Shown: positions 23,701 through 33,353, numbered from the stretch's first letter. The stretch is DNA of 64,000 nt from Diadema setosum (GCF_964275005.1 NC_092706.1:3229113-3293112), one strand, 5' to 3'. A program made the numbers and translations. The notes: generated by a model not told the origin, from the sequence alone.

Positions 23701-26700
23701 AAAGTTTGATGACCCTTTCTGAGACCTTTGACCTTGTGGTAACCTTCAACTCCCCAAGGGACATCTACCATCCAAGTTTGGTCACAAACGGACGTATACA
23801 TCAAAAGTTAAGAGCCATAATCGAAACGTGCCGTAAAAACTTAACATTGGGCCCTTAACAGTTCGTTGACCCCTGTCTGTGACCTTTGACCTCGTGATGA
23901 ACTTCAACTCCCCAAGGGACATCTACCATCCAAGTTCAGTCACAAACGGACATATACATCAAAAGTTACGAGCCATAATCAAAACGAGCCGTAAAAACTT
24001 AACATTGGGCCCTTAAAAGTTCGATGACCCTTGTCTGAGACCTTTGACCTTGTGGTGACCTTCAACTCCCCAAGGGACATCTACCATCCAAGTTTGGTCA
24101 CAAACGGACATGTCATACATCAAAAGTTATGAGCCATAATCAAAATGAGCCGTAAAAACTTAAAGGGACTGTGCAGTACTGGTTGAGGTGGGGATTCATG
24201 TTTTGAACATTCCTAAGTGAGTTTATGAGAAACCTCCTATGAAATGTGAAAGAGCATGTAATTTTAAGAAGGATTCAACATTTATTTGATGAAAATTGGT
24301 TTTCAAATGGCTGAGACATCCAAAAAAGTGATAATAATAAAAGGCGACAGGCCACGCCTTTTATTAGGATCTCTTTGTTTCACCTTGTTTTTAGATATCT
24401 CTGCCATATCAAAACCGATTTTCATCAAATAAACTTTTGATACCCCTTAGAATTGCATGCTCTTTGACATTCGATAGGGTGGTTATTGAATATCTCACAA
24501 AATGTTAAAAGCTAAATCCTCACCTCAACCAGAACTGTACACACCCTTTAACATTGGGCCCTAATGTTCACTGACACCTGCCTGTGACATTTGGCCTTGA
24601 GATGACCTTCATGTTTGGTAAAATGTGTAACTTTGTATAACCACTCTTCCCTCCAAGTTTGATTGAAATTGAAGTCCTCAGTAGAGAGTTATTCAAATTT
24701 TTGTAGCGTTACGGAATTGAAAAAAATAATGTTTTCCCGGAGCACTCGTGCGTTGCCGTCTCAGGCCGTGTTTATGCTTCCCCTTTTCGGGCCAGAATCA
24801 GCGTTTTGATACGCGTTTAGTTCAAAACGCGGTTGCCTCCTTGCTCATTTTGATATAAACGCCATTTCAAAAGTCGTTTCAAAACGCACAAAAAAAGTGC
24901 GTTTACGATCAGCATTTCTGACTAATCATGTTTGACGGGGAAGCATAAACGCAACTCACATCACATACGCGTTTAAATGACGTCATCTCCATCGCCTATC
25001 CGGTTCACTTGAAATTCGCGTGCCAGGCCAGCCGACCTTTCGACTACTGTGCTGCGAAACACAATTTGCAGGTGCTGATCCCTCGAGCTCCCTGTTGGTA
25101 CATTACTGTACATAGTGACAGCCATATTACTGCATGAAGAGCTCACAACATATCATACATTCCGATTTTGTCAACAATTTGTCGATGAAATAAATACTCA
25201 TATTTCCTATCATTGTCTACAGTTCATGTATGTGTGTATTAGTCAAGCAATCAAAATTATTAGACATGCTACGGAACATGAACAAAACACACACTCAGGC
25301 CAGACCTTCCAAAAAAGCGCGCACCCCGATTTGACCTGCCTCTGCTGAGGTCAGTGAAGTAATCTCAAACGCTCTTTCCAAGGTCGAAGAAAGCGAGCAT
25401 AAACAGTGCTCCCATGAACGGCGTTTTGAATCAGCATTTTGAATCAGCGTTTCAAAACTCTGATTCTGCCTTTGCAAATTGAGCATAAACACACCCTCAG
25501 AGTGATGTGGCACACTTTGGCCCGAATTCACGAAGGTGGTACAATCTTGTCCATGGTTTAAACCATGGACAAAGACTGTAGTTTTGTATGGGGCATCAAG
25601 TGTCGCATGGCCTATTTCGTTATGAAATCTGTCGTTTCGTCGATAAAACGTTAATTTGGTTACGAAATGTTAATGTCGTTTCGTCGATAAAATGTTAATT
25701 TGGTTACGAAATGTTAACGTTCCGTCAATGAAGTGACTGACGTTGTAACGAAATACGCCCTGCAACACTGGTCCATGGTTTAAACCATAGAAACCACGGA
25801 CAAGATTGTACCACCTTCGTAAATTCGTGCCAGGGGGTATACACCATAGCACACACGGAGTTTATGAAAGGAACCCATGCTGATGCTATCTATCAAAGTA
25901 GGATCATTCACTCCTTACCTCAGACTGGGCTTGCTTATTGGTGGGTTCGATTTCAGTCACTCTCTGCAGCGCTCTTATCGCTGCCTCCACTGACCCCAGA
26001 GCAAGCTGGCACTTGGCTTCTCGTAGGTGACCCTGTACCAATGTAGGTACCGGAAATACACTCAATGCATACTCTCAAAATATTAGTATATGACTAAATC
26101 AGGATAAAATCAGAAGAGTATCAGCATTGCAATGCTTATCTATAATGAGAATACTAAATATTGTACACATAAATAGTCACTTATCTATCTTCCCCGTCAA
26201 ATATCTCTTCTACTTCACATATACATATGTGTGAAAAATTGCACACTGCCAAAAGGGAATCAATTAAAGAAATACTATATTCTTGCACCAACATATTTCT
26301 ATGCAGTGTGTGCCCCTGAATAAAACTATAGCAATTCATAGTTTAAATCTTCAGTGATAATGTCTGCAAAAACCCAGAACAAATTTCTTGGCTCTTTTGA
26401 ATCTCTTGACACATTCATGAATTTCTTCATGATGATCTGAATAAATCACTACTAGTATCTCTGGCACACAACAATTAAATATGGAATCACTGTGACCCAT
26501 GAATCATGTTCAAAAAAATAAAAAACAAAAAACAAGAAATATCATCTAATGGTCAAATGATGCTCAAACATTGACATCAATGCTCCTTTGGTCTCTGACC
26601 TTGACCAACTGGTCATCCAGCTTGACTGAATGCTGGGCGTCCTGCAGTGCTTCGGCATACTTGTCCAGCATCATGTATGCTGCTGCCCGGTTCGTGTAGA

Positions 26701-29700
26701 AGCTGGCACATGTTGGGAATATTTCTGTTGGATTATAAAAAGACAAAAAGTTTGTCGGTATGAGCATTTACATGCTGACAGGGATGTTATGCTTTTTCAA
26801 TTACATGAAAAAAAAAACACAAGACAAGAAAAAAATATTTTACAAAATGACACTTCAGCAGTTTTTTTTGCAAAATACTCTGCATTATGCAATACAATCC
26901 AAGCGTTTCACTGTAACAGAACATGTGGAAACATGAACAATTTAAAAACTGCTTTCCCTCCTTAACTGATCTGAAGGATCAGAGACTCCTCAACCCAATT
27001 TTGCTTTCAAAACTGTCTTGCTAGAGTAGAGACATGCTCTGTTGAACAGTTCTGCTCCCCACTGGTTAGTTCTTCAGAATGGAAGAGGAACTCTCATAAC
27101 TCAAAGTGTTTATTTACTTCACAAATTATACTCATGTAATAAAACAACAAAACAATATTTCAGAAAAAGGAGGTTTATTTTTCCTTTATATATCATGTTA
27201 TGCAATCAAAATAACTATCTAGAGTCATTCATAGCATGCGTTTAAACATGAACAGTTCTGAAAATGAAATTGCTGTCCCCTTGACATGGCCTTTTATCAC
27301 ATAAGTTTGACAAGTGTTCAGTGATGCGTTTATTTCAATAGTTTTATATTTTCATTTCATTTATTTTCACTTAATAAAACATGCATACATAAATGTGACA
27401 ATGATATGACAAGTCGAACATGACAATGTGACAAACAAAAAAACAAAGCAAACAAACAACCAAAGATATCAAGTGAAGGGGTTAGTGAGAAAGCAATGGG
27501 CCTTATCTAAAACTAACCCCGGAAAAGTAAATACAGCGTTATGTCTCTTCTTTCTATAAACTATAACTGAGAAAAATGTTGGCACACACACACACACACT
27601 CACACATTCACATACATATTCAGACAAAACATACACCAGCACATTAACAATACACAAGATGCCAGTTTCACAAACACACCCCTATCACGATAACCTCTTA
27701 TAAATTCAGAAAATGATATTGGTAACTTCTAGAATACCTTTCAAGTAAAATACGCTTGAAAGCTTTCTTAAAACTTAGTACCATCTTCTCACATTTCACA
27801 TCAGAGTGGATAGAATTATACTTACTAATAGCCTCAGAATAGAGCTTGATGGCTTGGTGGTATTCCTTCTTCTTGTAAAATGTGTTGCCTTCATTTTTCT
27901 TGGCTTCAGCGAGGCTGTATCGAATATGGAGAGACGAAAATAAAACAGAACCACACTTGTATTATATCCCTCCATGAAGAAGGATGAGTCATTTCACTCA
28001 CAAAGTATAGACCAGATTCATGAAGCTACAACTGTAGTTTGTCAAGTGAAGAGCATCCCAGTATAGATAGTTTGGAAAGAGCTGTTGCAGGGATTATCTC
28101 ATCAAGGCTCAAGGTTTGAGGTTCAAGGAAGGAGGCAGATAGTCCGACAATGAAAATGAGATTTGGCAGTCCTCACACATTGATTATACAGTGAAACCCC
28201 GTTATAACGAGGTCCGTGGGACCGGCGATATTACCTCGTTATAACCGGTACCTCGTTATAACCGTACGCATCAAAAACAAAGAAAAACATAAGCACGACG
28301 TCATATACCCATCAATGAAACTTTAAGAACACCCTTTGCTGTGTAATTACACAATTACAGATCATTATATATTGAGAGAATAAAGGGAAATTATTTGTGA
28401 ATTAGACGAAAAAGTAGGAGGTGAAATGAGTTAATTCTTTATTTTTCTTCCAAAAATCTCTTCGCATAATACTTGCACATTACGTTCTTAGGAAGTATAG
28501 GCCTACTTTATTTTCGTGATTCTTTCTACACCTATCTCTTCTTTTTGTGTTGAACCATCCGTTCTTGAACTGTTAAATGCGTTTGTTTCTTTTTCTGAAC
28601 ACTGATCAAATAGGTGAACATGCGTTATTCAACTATTTTTACGCTACTGTCACCTGGCGAGATCGCGATGATTTCAGAGTAACATGCATGTGTTGTTTAC
28701 CGTAACTTGCGAGGTATTTTACGCTGTTGGTGCCCAGCGGGAATTTGATGATTTCATGAATCATTTCGGCTGTTATACAATGTATGATCGTGGCGCCTGA
28801 AGGGATTAAAAATGCGTTCTTTATTTTCTTCCGAAAATCTCTTCGCGTTTTGTACATCCATTCTTGGACTATTAAATGCGTTTGTTTCTTTTTCTGAACA
28901 CCGATTAAGTAGGTGAACATGCTTTATTCAACTATTTTTACGCTATACTGTCACCCGGCGAAATCGCGATGATTTCATTAATTATTTCGGCTTTAATCAT
29001 CCACACCCATATTTGCTAACCAGCAAAAGAACTGGAAGTCAGAACTAAAAAGGGAAAGGATATAATGATGAGTTGCACACGCATTCCAATTGTCCATTTT
29101 GGCCACAAGTGTCGCTACATGAAAAGATTTTGAATGCGTTGTCTTTTTTTTTTCTCTCGTTGCGCTGTGGTTTGACCTAATACATGTATCACGCACGCGT
29201 ATCTCGCGAAAAAGTAGATCGGATGATTATGTTCAATAATTTAGTAGGAACATCGGAAGGTATTCCCGTGTCTTATCGCGTGGTTTAGAACAAAACATGG
29301 AAGGAACGGTTCTCTGCAAACGGGAAAAAGACGTGGATAGCACGAATTCGGTTTTCAATGTTTCGTTTGTCGCGTGTTTGAAAGCGGCAATTTAGTCAAG
29401 AAATGGAACCTCATTATATCCGATCAAATTGTTTATGTTTTTCTTTATCTAGCGTGAATTCGGTTTTCAATGTTTCGTTTGTCGCATGTTTGAAAGCGGC
29501 AATTTAGTCAAGAAATGGAACCTCGTTATATCCGATCAAATTGTTCATGTTTTTCTTTATCATGATGCACTGAAATTGTCCTCGTTTATAACCGGAATCT
29601 CGTTATAACTGAACTCGTTATAACCAATTCGCTCTGCCATAGGTTTACACGCAAAGGAAAATGGGACCGACGCGATCACCTCGTTATAAGCGGGTCCCCG

Positions 29701-30468
29701 TTATAACCGAACTCGTTATAACGGGGTTTCACTGTACATACGTGTACAGGGTCTACAAGGAACATGTTAAATTTATTGCTGCTTCTTTTCCTGTAGAGTG
29801 TAGGCTGTTGTAGCCAAAACATGCTATACCGTATGTGTGATTGAGAAGTGTTAGCAAGTGTAAAAGGTAAAATTTTTGTAGCTTTGTCCACAGCTCTCAC
29901 CGAGTGCTGTCAATATAATTTGTTTTGACTCGAGTAGATTCTAATCTATTTTAGTAAATGACTAAAAAATTACCCCTCTCATATAAAGCAATGTCACACT
30001 TCTACACTAGATTCAACACAGATGCCACAACACAAATTTCAGGAACATAATCGAATCGAAGTAATAATAAGTGGGCTGCCAGTAGTGGCAAAGCTGTCGT
30101 TCTGTTGCAAGCTGTAGTGTAGTAGCTGTGCATGCATGTTACTTACTTAGTAATTGCTAGGCAGCTAGGCGCGCCGCTCCGCCGTGCCCTGCCTGCATTC
30201 ACCGGCAGGTTAGTCACCGTGTCCATGGAAGTCGGTGGCGACTCTACGTAGCCCTCTCATGCATTTCACACTGGTCCACAACCGACAACCATTTGATCAA
30301 CTAGCAAATACCACACCCTCAAACAAAAATTCAACGACTAAAATATACTCAATGAAAGCATATAATCAGGGTCTCTTACTCTTGGTCGGTTTCCATTCCA
30401 TTCTCCTCGACATTATCTTCACTTTTGGCATTTTCTACCACAGTTTCATTCTCGATAGGGTCACCCAT
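11669..30468 (-). CDS. DNAJC7: DnaJ homolog subfamily C member 7 (TPR2), complete, 13 coding exons
   Basis: HSP70/HSP90 co-chaperone of the cytosol (and nucleus). In this family the TPRs hold the C-terminal tails of HSP70 and HSP90, and the J-domain stimulates HSP70 ATPase activity. Coding exons on the minus strand: 30468-30380, 27914-27826, 26724-26600, 26032-25919, 22926-22852, 22360-22242, 20938-20785, 19146-18982, 17180-17089, 16163-16090, 15458-15312, 14078-13926, 11787-11669. They total 1515 nt, or 504 residues plus TGA; the human protein has 494. All introns are GT-AG and every phase joins. The product has an acidic N-terminus (1-30), TPR units from about 31 to 365, a basic linker (KKSKRK), a J-domain (about 385-455) with H413-P414-D415, and a Gly/Phe-rich tail ending FQF. 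The start ATG has A at -3 and G at +4. No frame break is seen. The introns carry most of the repeats in this half of the window. Confidence 0.96.
13104..13175 (-). other. tRNA-like unit, left arm
   Basis: 72 nt read on the minus strand. A-box TGGTCTAGTGG, B-box GGTTCGAATCC, T-arm GTAGG/CCTGC around TTCGAAT, and an anticodon-like arm CCTG...CAGG. The acceptor pairing is only partial (AGCTCGG with TCCAGTA) and there is no terminator T-run. It is best read as the tRNA-derived part of a SINE-like repeat, not a functional tRNA. Confidence 0.6.
13405..13476 (+). other. tRNA-like unit, right arm
   Basis: Inverted counterpart of the unit at 13104-13175. A-box TGGTCTAGTGG, B-box GGTTCCAATCC, and acceptor AGCTCGG with TCGAGTA (six of seven pairs if G-T pairs are allowed). 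The T-loop has a C where the left copy has G. The two Pol III-type promoters point away from each other. Confidence 0.6.
13926..14078 (-). CDS. DNAJC7: DNAJC7 exon 12 (second half of J-domain)
   Basis: Residues 415-465 plus one base. It completes HPD with DRHSSK and carries helices [25 protein letters not shown], then [14 protein letters not shown]. The acceptor is CCGTAG|ATC and the donor is GGTG|GTAAGG. Confidence 0.95.
14629..15186. mobile_element. TTAA-flanked palindromic MITE, 558 bp
   Basis: TTAA at 14625-14628 and 15187-15190. Ends are AGGGAAGGTAAACCCAAAGA and, inverted, AGGGAAGGCAAACCCAAAAA. The arms share ATGTGGATTGAGTGAAAGCA over about 200 bp. A related element of nearly the same length lies at 18374-18932. 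It is in DNAJC7 intron 11 and has no transposase. Confidence 0.85.
15312..15458 (-). CDS. DNAJC7: DNAJC7 exon 11 (linker and first half of J-domain)
   Basis: Residues 366-414 plus one base. It contains the basic linker [18 protein letters not shown] and helices I-II of the J-domain through [11 protein letters not shown]. The HPD aspartate codon is split by the next intron (G|AT). The donor is CCAG|GTACGT and the acceptor is AAACAG|AAA. Confidence 0.96.
16090..16163 (-). CDS. DNAJC7: DNAJC7 exon 10 (TPR9)
   Basis: Residues 341-365 plus one base. It reads [20 protein letters not shown] then MDRTK, matching the human [20 protein letters not shown]. The acceptor is CGACAG|CTA and the donor is AAAG|GTGAGG. 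Confidence 0.95.
16268..16472. mobile_element. Degenerate TA-type MITE (TACTGTAAA ends)
   Basis: It starts TACTGTAAATGTGGAAATTT and ends in the decayed complement AAATTTCTACTTTTAAAATTA. It resembles 9805-10014 but has lost most CpG motifs, which fits an older insertion. DNAJC7 intron 9. Confidence 0.5.
16954..17038. mobile_element. 85-bp piggyBac-like MITE, TTAA target (copy 1)
   Basis: TTAA at 16950-16953 and 17039-17042. Perfect ends CCCGTTGAGGACG and CGTCCTCAACGGG. An inner hairpin GAGTATACTC is also present. Nearly identical to 33151-33235. TTAA plus CCC/GGG termini is the classic piggyBac end structure. DNAJC7 intron 9. Confidence 0.85.
17089..17180 (-). CDS. DNAJC7: DNAJC7 exon 9 (TPR8-9)
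   Basis: Residues 311-340 plus two bases. It contains [20 protein letters not shown] and [10 protein letters not shown], matching the human [25 protein letters not shown]. The acceptor is TTGCAG|CTT and the donor is TG|GTAAGG. Confidence 0.95.
17443..17661. mobile_element. TA-type MITE fragment with TTCGCGAA blocks
   Basis: It contains two AATTCGCGAAAA...TTTCATGCC blocks and ends GTTTTACAGTA, the same end as 9805-10014. The left boundary, near TGCTGTAAATCG, is uncertain. DNAJC7 intron 8. Confidence 0.4.
18374..18932. mobile_element. TTAA-flanked palindromic MITE, 559 bp
   Basis: TTAA at 18370-18373 and 18933-18936. The arms share ACATGTGGATTGAGAGAATG and GAAAATCGGACAAA with the right-hand complement. 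Same family as 14629-15186. DNAJC7 intron 8. Confidence 0.75.
18982..19146 (-). CDS. DNAJC7: DNAJC7 exon 8 (TPR7 and start of TPR8)
   Basis: Residues 256-310. It contains [40 protein letters not shown] and NRAVVCSK. This is the most conserved TPR segment of the protein. The acceptor is ATCACAG|AAA and the donor is AAG|GTATGG. A 559-bp MITE ends only about 50 bp inside the following intron. Confidence 0.96.
19286..19430 (-). repeat. Second copy of the TTAGGG-rich dispersed repeat
   Basis: On the minus strand it reads CACGACATTCGATCCTGCGA, then TTTTATTTTCTCCAATGACC, then degenerate TTAGGG units, matching the order of blocks at about 425-580. DNAJC7 intron 7. Confidence 0.65.
20286..20643. mobile_element. 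TTAA-flanked palindromic MITE, 358 bp
   Basis: TTAA at 20282-20285 and 20644-20647. Ends are AGGGGATGGCTAGTAACTGA and, inverted, AGGGGATAGCTAGTAACCGA. The arms are nearly fully complementary through AAATTATTTGCTTCAG. DNAJC7 intron 7. Confidence 0.88.
20785..20938 (-). CDS. DNAJC7: DNAJC7 exon 7 (TPR5-6)
   Basis: Residues 204-255. It contains [20 protein letters not shown] and [17 protein letters not shown], matching the ALYVRGLCLYYED block. The acceptor is CATGCAG|CGC and the donor is AAG|GTACTG. Confidence 0.95.
21132..21890. mobile_element. 759-bp element with GTGACCCGCTACAACAAAA ends
   Basis: Ends GTGACCCGCTACAACAAAA and, inverted, GTGACCCGCTACAACAAAAT, followed by TCCTAAAGT on both sides. 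The flanks share ATAT, a likely target duplication. The centre (about 21390-21640) is much richer in GC and CpG than the rest. No transposase ORF, so it is non-autonomous. DNAJC7 intron 6. Confidence 0.8.
22242..22360 (-). CDS. DNAJC7: DNAJC7 exon 6 (TPR4-5)
   Basis: Residues 165-203 plus two bases. It contains [20 protein letters not shown] and [19 protein letters not shown], aligning with the VVFCMDRALEFAPACHRFK region of human DNAJC7. The donor is TTAA|GTGAGT and the acceptor is GGGCAG|GTT. Confidence 0.95.
22852..22926 (-). CDS. DNAJC7: DNAJC7 exon 5
   Basis: Residues 140-164: [20 protein letters not shown], then a short DYRK end. It links TPR3 to TPR4. It is in phase 0 on both sides, with donor AAG|GTGAGT and acceptor TTGCAG|ATG. 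The first Met is internal, not a start. Confidence 0.9.
23067..23304. mobile_element. TA-flanked MITE, 238 bp, complete copy
   Basis: TA at 23065-23066 and 23305-23306. It starts CTGTAAGCTGAATACTTCAA and ends GGCATATACAG. Inside are GAGGTTTTTATTTT and TCCCGACATGAGTG. The element entering the right edge of the window (63807 onward) is a relative. DNAJC7 intron 4. Confidence 0.6.
23390..24740. repeat. Tandem array of about 160-bp units, interrupted by a MITE
   Basis: About five units carry TGACCTTTGACCT, CTTCAACTCCCCAAGGGACA, AAGTTTGGTCACAAACGGAC, AAAAGTTATGAGCCATAATC and CGTAAAAACTTAACATTGGG. The last unit is broken by the MITE at 24164-24547 and resumes with CATTGGGCCCT. Divergence between units is modest. 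DNAJC7 intron 4. Confidence 0.88.
24164..24547. mobile_element. TTAA-flanked palindromic MITE, 384 bp, with a visible empty site
   Basis: TTAA at 24160-24163 and 24548-24551. Ends are AGGGACTGTGCAGTACTGGT and, inverted, AGGGTGTGTACAGTTCTGGT. Neighbouring tandem units keep the uninterrupted target AAAACTTAACATTGGG, so the insertion duplicated exactly TTAA. Related copies: 12889-13885, 36087-36474, 58115-58509. Confidence 0.93.
24771..25497. mobile_element. Probable MITE with GTGTTTATGC ends
   Basis: Ends GGCCGTGTTTATGC and, inverted, GGGTGTGTTTATGC. Inner blocks CAGAATCAGCGTTTTGA and GTTTCAAAACGC recur in both orientations. The target duplication is not clear and there is no transposase ORF. 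DNAJC7 intron 4. Confidence 0.5.
25518..25832. mobile_element. Palindromic MITE with TTTCGTCGA core (second copy)
   Basis: Ends TGGCCCGAATTCACGAAGGT and, inverted, TGGCACGAATTTACGAAGGT. It contains the CCATGGTTTAAACCATGG hairpin and a direct duplication of GTTTCGTCGATAAAA with TTGGTTACGAAATGTTAA. It matches 7915-8230. DNAJC7 intron 4. Confidence 0.78.
25919..26032 (-). CDS. DNAJC7: DNAJC7 exon 4 (TPR3)
   Basis: Residues 102-139, in phase 0 on both sides. It begins [14 protein letters not shown], matching the GHLREGKCHLSLG block in human DNAJC7. The donor is GAG|GTAAGG and the acceptor is GTACAG|GGT. Confidence 0.95.
26600..26724 (-). CDS. DNAJC7: DNAJC7 exon 3 (TPR2)
   Basis: Residues 60-101. 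It contains [20 protein letters not shown] and [10 protein letters not shown], corresponding to the NRAA...DAQ-SV-LDD block of vertebrate DNAJC7. The acceptor is CAACAG|AAA and the donor is AAG|GTCAGA, a weaker donor. Confidence 0.95.
27826..27914 (-). CDS. DNAJC7: DNAJC7 exon 2 (TPR1)
   Basis: Residues 30-59 plus one base. It contains [20 protein letters not shown], matching the first TPR helix pair of the family. The acceptor is TACAG|CCTC and the donor is TTA|GTAAGT. Confidence 0.94.
28189..29734. mobile_element. 1.5-kb pogo/Tigger-like non-autonomous transposon
   Basis: TA at 28187-28188 and 29735-29736. The 23-bp terminal inverted repeats are identical and begin CAGTGAAACCCCGTTATAAC. 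Several CTCGTTATAAC motifs cluster inside each end. Two internal segments are duplicated: one near 28620-28680 and 28913-28980 (around CAACTATTTTTACGCT), one near 29344-29450 and 29457-29570 (around GGTTTTCAATGTTTCG). No transposase ORF remains. It fills over half of DNAJC7 intron 1. Confidence 0.88.
30380..30468 (-). CDS. DNAJC7: DNAJC7 exon 1 (start codon)
   Basis: Encodes residues 1-29 and two bases of codon 30. It starts [15 protein letters not shown] and is acidic and probably disordered. The donor is A|GTAAGAG. The start context is AAAATGG. No second in-frame ATG lies directly upstream. Confidence 0.88.
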
Positions 30469-32135
30469 TTTCGCCGTTGTGCTAGAAAGGGAGCAGGCTG
30501 CTGAACTCTCGCTCTCTCATGAATGAAATGCCAATTTAGAATTAGATAATAAAAGATATTTTAGCATTTATTTTTATGGCAATTTACTATGTCTATAAAT
30601 GTATATCGAATAAATCAACTACAAACAATATTTCATGCATTTTAGGAATTGCATGCAGGTAATGAAATTCATAATAAAAAAAATCAACATATTCTATTAT
30701 GTATTCAAATTGGCAAAAATCACTTGCAGCGTAGTAAATGGCAGCGCAGTAAGTCTAATGCGAAGACGTGCTCGGTGAATGCTCGGCTTTATTTTCTGTT
30801 TTTCATCTATCTCATCGTGTTCAACGTACTGATGACATGTTAATAGTACCAGCGTACGCAATTCATGTCATGCTTCGTACTGTATTTATTTCAAACTTTA
30901 TTGGTTATAAATGCCCACTGTATGTCTTCTGCTGCTGCTGTGTAGGGCATAAAACTCCAGCAGAAAGAATGTTCTGGAATATGAGCTCACACGTGCAAAC
31001 ACTACCGGGCTGGCTCGGTGAAATCGAACGCAGCCAGGTGCTGGTGGGCCATGCACAGGCACCTTCAGTGGCATTTAATACTACTCCCATGTCTGACATA
31101 AATGTCTAGGTAATAAAGAGATACAGGCTGGGAATTACAGTATAGTACACGGGGCTCCAGCATTTCGTAACAATAGTACTGTACTGCTCAGTTGTAATCA
31201 GATTCTGCTGGCACTTCGTGAAAAAAAAAAGCTCTGCTTTCATCATCTGAAATACAGGGGCGGTTAGTGGTGTGGGATAAAATAAATGGACAATGAGGGT
31301 ATGCATTATCAAAATGTACTGAATCAGTATTCCATTCCTCGAACTCGCCGTACGCGTATCGTGAAGATTATGTAGCGGCGCGGTATGCAAAGACTATAGA
31401 AGCTAGCGCTAGCTATATACTAGTACTCTGGTGGTAGGTGTATGCAGGAGCGGTACGTGGGCAGATCGAGCAGAGCTAGATACTGAGTAGCTAGGTAGCT
31501 TTATTGAGCCATGGACTGTTTATGTGGTAGGGTCCATGCTTGAGCATAAAGCATGCAGGGCTCAAAAGATGGTCTGCTGCCATCTTTCGTCATGATTTCT
31601 CTTTTCCGATGAGAGTGAGAAGATTGACGTAGACGCAAGTTTAATGCGTCACCGTCCTGGTCAAAACATGGAACAATATTTTTATGAATACATGTTGTAA
31701 AAACACTAGTTGAGCTCGTGGGGGGAAAAGGCTGAGGAAAGAAAATTTCTGTCCCACATTTATCCTTTATGCTGTATCAAACTTAATAAATAAGTTTAGG
31801 CCCTACTTATTTCGCGTTATTTTGGACTATAATGTAAGTGTAGAAAATGCGTGATTTTGTCATTGTTTTGGCACGGCTACTTTCCTAGGCAATTTTTACC
31901 TTCGACATCCCACGTAGGTGCACCATTGTCTGGCATGGTTGTCAGACTCATTAGAATTGGAATGGGTCGCAGATTTTTTCTGATAAAAACGAAATTGAAG
32001 ATACGGTAGACAATGCCTGCGCCTGCAAATTTTCCATTTTTATCATAATGCCGGTAGGCTAATTTGAATAATATTCTTTATCCCTTCCAGGGAATTTGTT
32101 GTCGATTTGTTTTCGAAATCACAGTATACTAGTAA

Positions 32136-32138
<3 letters not shown>
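30469..32138. other. Upstream region of DNAJC7; no other gene recognised
   Basis: It should hold the DNAJC7 promoter and 5'UTR. No TATA box is evident close to the start codon. On the minus strand near 31580-31592, AAAGATGGCAGCAG resembles a YY1-type motif and sits in a short inverted repeat (AAAGATGG...CCATCTTT). Nothing else is recognised. Confidence 0.35.
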
Positions 32139-32179
<41 letters not shown>

Positions 32180-32349
32180 TTAAAACCTAAAATGGCATTA
32201 AAACGCTTTCTGCTGGCGAGGAAAGCGCATGTTTTTGAAACAAGACACCAAACAGGTTAGTCATCGCATTCTTCATCAGCGACCAGGATGCGATGTGATG
32301 TTAGATTAAAAATCCGTTTCTGAAGCAGAACATACACACAAGGGTATAC

Positions 32350-32422
<73 letters not shown>
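32139..32422. repeat. Two TA microsatellites flanking a 175-bp segment
   Basis: TA runs at about 32139-32175 and 32353-32422. The segment between them contains GCGCATGTTTTTGAAACAAG and, on the minus strand, CGCTGATGAAGAATGCGATG, a motif style seen near some retroelement ends. Confidence 0.7.
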
Positions 32423-32609
32423 ATCATACTGGTGGTGGTGGTGTGGGTTTATTCATGGTGCATCCGTACTCGTATCTTCAGGCCTGAAGTTTTGTGTGCT
32501 GTTTGTGTGCATGTGCAAAGTGTGCTTGAGATACAATGACTGTGTAGGCCCTATACTCAATATATGGTTGGTGAGGACGAAATTTATGTAATATTGAAAG
32601 AAAATGTGT

Positions 32610-32613
32610 TTGT

Positions 32614-32660
<47 letters not shown>

Positions 32661-32664
32661 TGTA
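32610..32664. repeat. GT microsatellite
   Basis: About 27 GT units with a few interruptions at the left end. Confidence 0.9.
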
Positions 32665-33150
32665 TGAGTTTGTAATTTCGTGAGATTCGAGGGATGTATA
32701 TAGGCCTACGTTTCATGATGAAAGTGAAATGATGTATTACGAGATTACGGACTGCGAACTTTTGCATTGAATACTAAATGAACAAAGGTTGGGAGCGTCT
32801 GTAATGAACACGGGACTCTGATTCCGGGCGTGTACACTGTGGTACGATTGTATAACTATACTCAATGGGTTGGTTGATCCGATTTATTTTGTCATACAAT
32901 GGCAGTCTCTATGGTATACAGGTTCTCGAAGAAGGCAGATCCATTTAAATGATTCGATGGGCACTCCGTTCTCGTGGTCTTTCCAGGCTTTGCATTTTCA
33001 AAGAAAGAATAAGAGAATTACTCAAAATTCACAAGAGAAGTAGGCCTGTAATATACATTCTCACTGTCTTGTTAATGGTAAAAATATGGCAGGGGTACCA
33101 AACGGTTATTCTGGTTTCTGGCTGGAGTAATTCAAGAGCTCCTTCATTAA

Positions 33151-33235
33151 CCCGTTGAGGACGAGTCCCGAGTATACTCTGGCAGGTGTCTATGGGAAAT
33201 GCGTGTTGTAGCAAAATCAAACCGTCCTCAACGGG
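33151..33235. mobile_element. 85-bp piggyBac-like MITE, TTAA target (copy 2)
   Basis: TTAA at 33147-33150 and 33236-33239, with the same length and ends (CCCGTTGAGGACG/CGTCCTCAACGGG) as 16954-17038. The two copies differ at only a few inner bases, so both are recent. Confidence 0.88.
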
Positions 33236-33353
33236 TTAATATAGAAAAATGGACATTCTCTTTTTCTTATATCCCCTTTGTGACTTTACATTAATTATCA
33301 TTTTGGGCTTCAGAGGTGACGGCTCATGGTTGCGACTGCAGCAATGGATGGTT

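Noticed and set aside
30235-30504. Plus-strand ORF of 89 codons
   Set aside because: It is the antisense shadow of DNAJC7 exon 1 and its donor.
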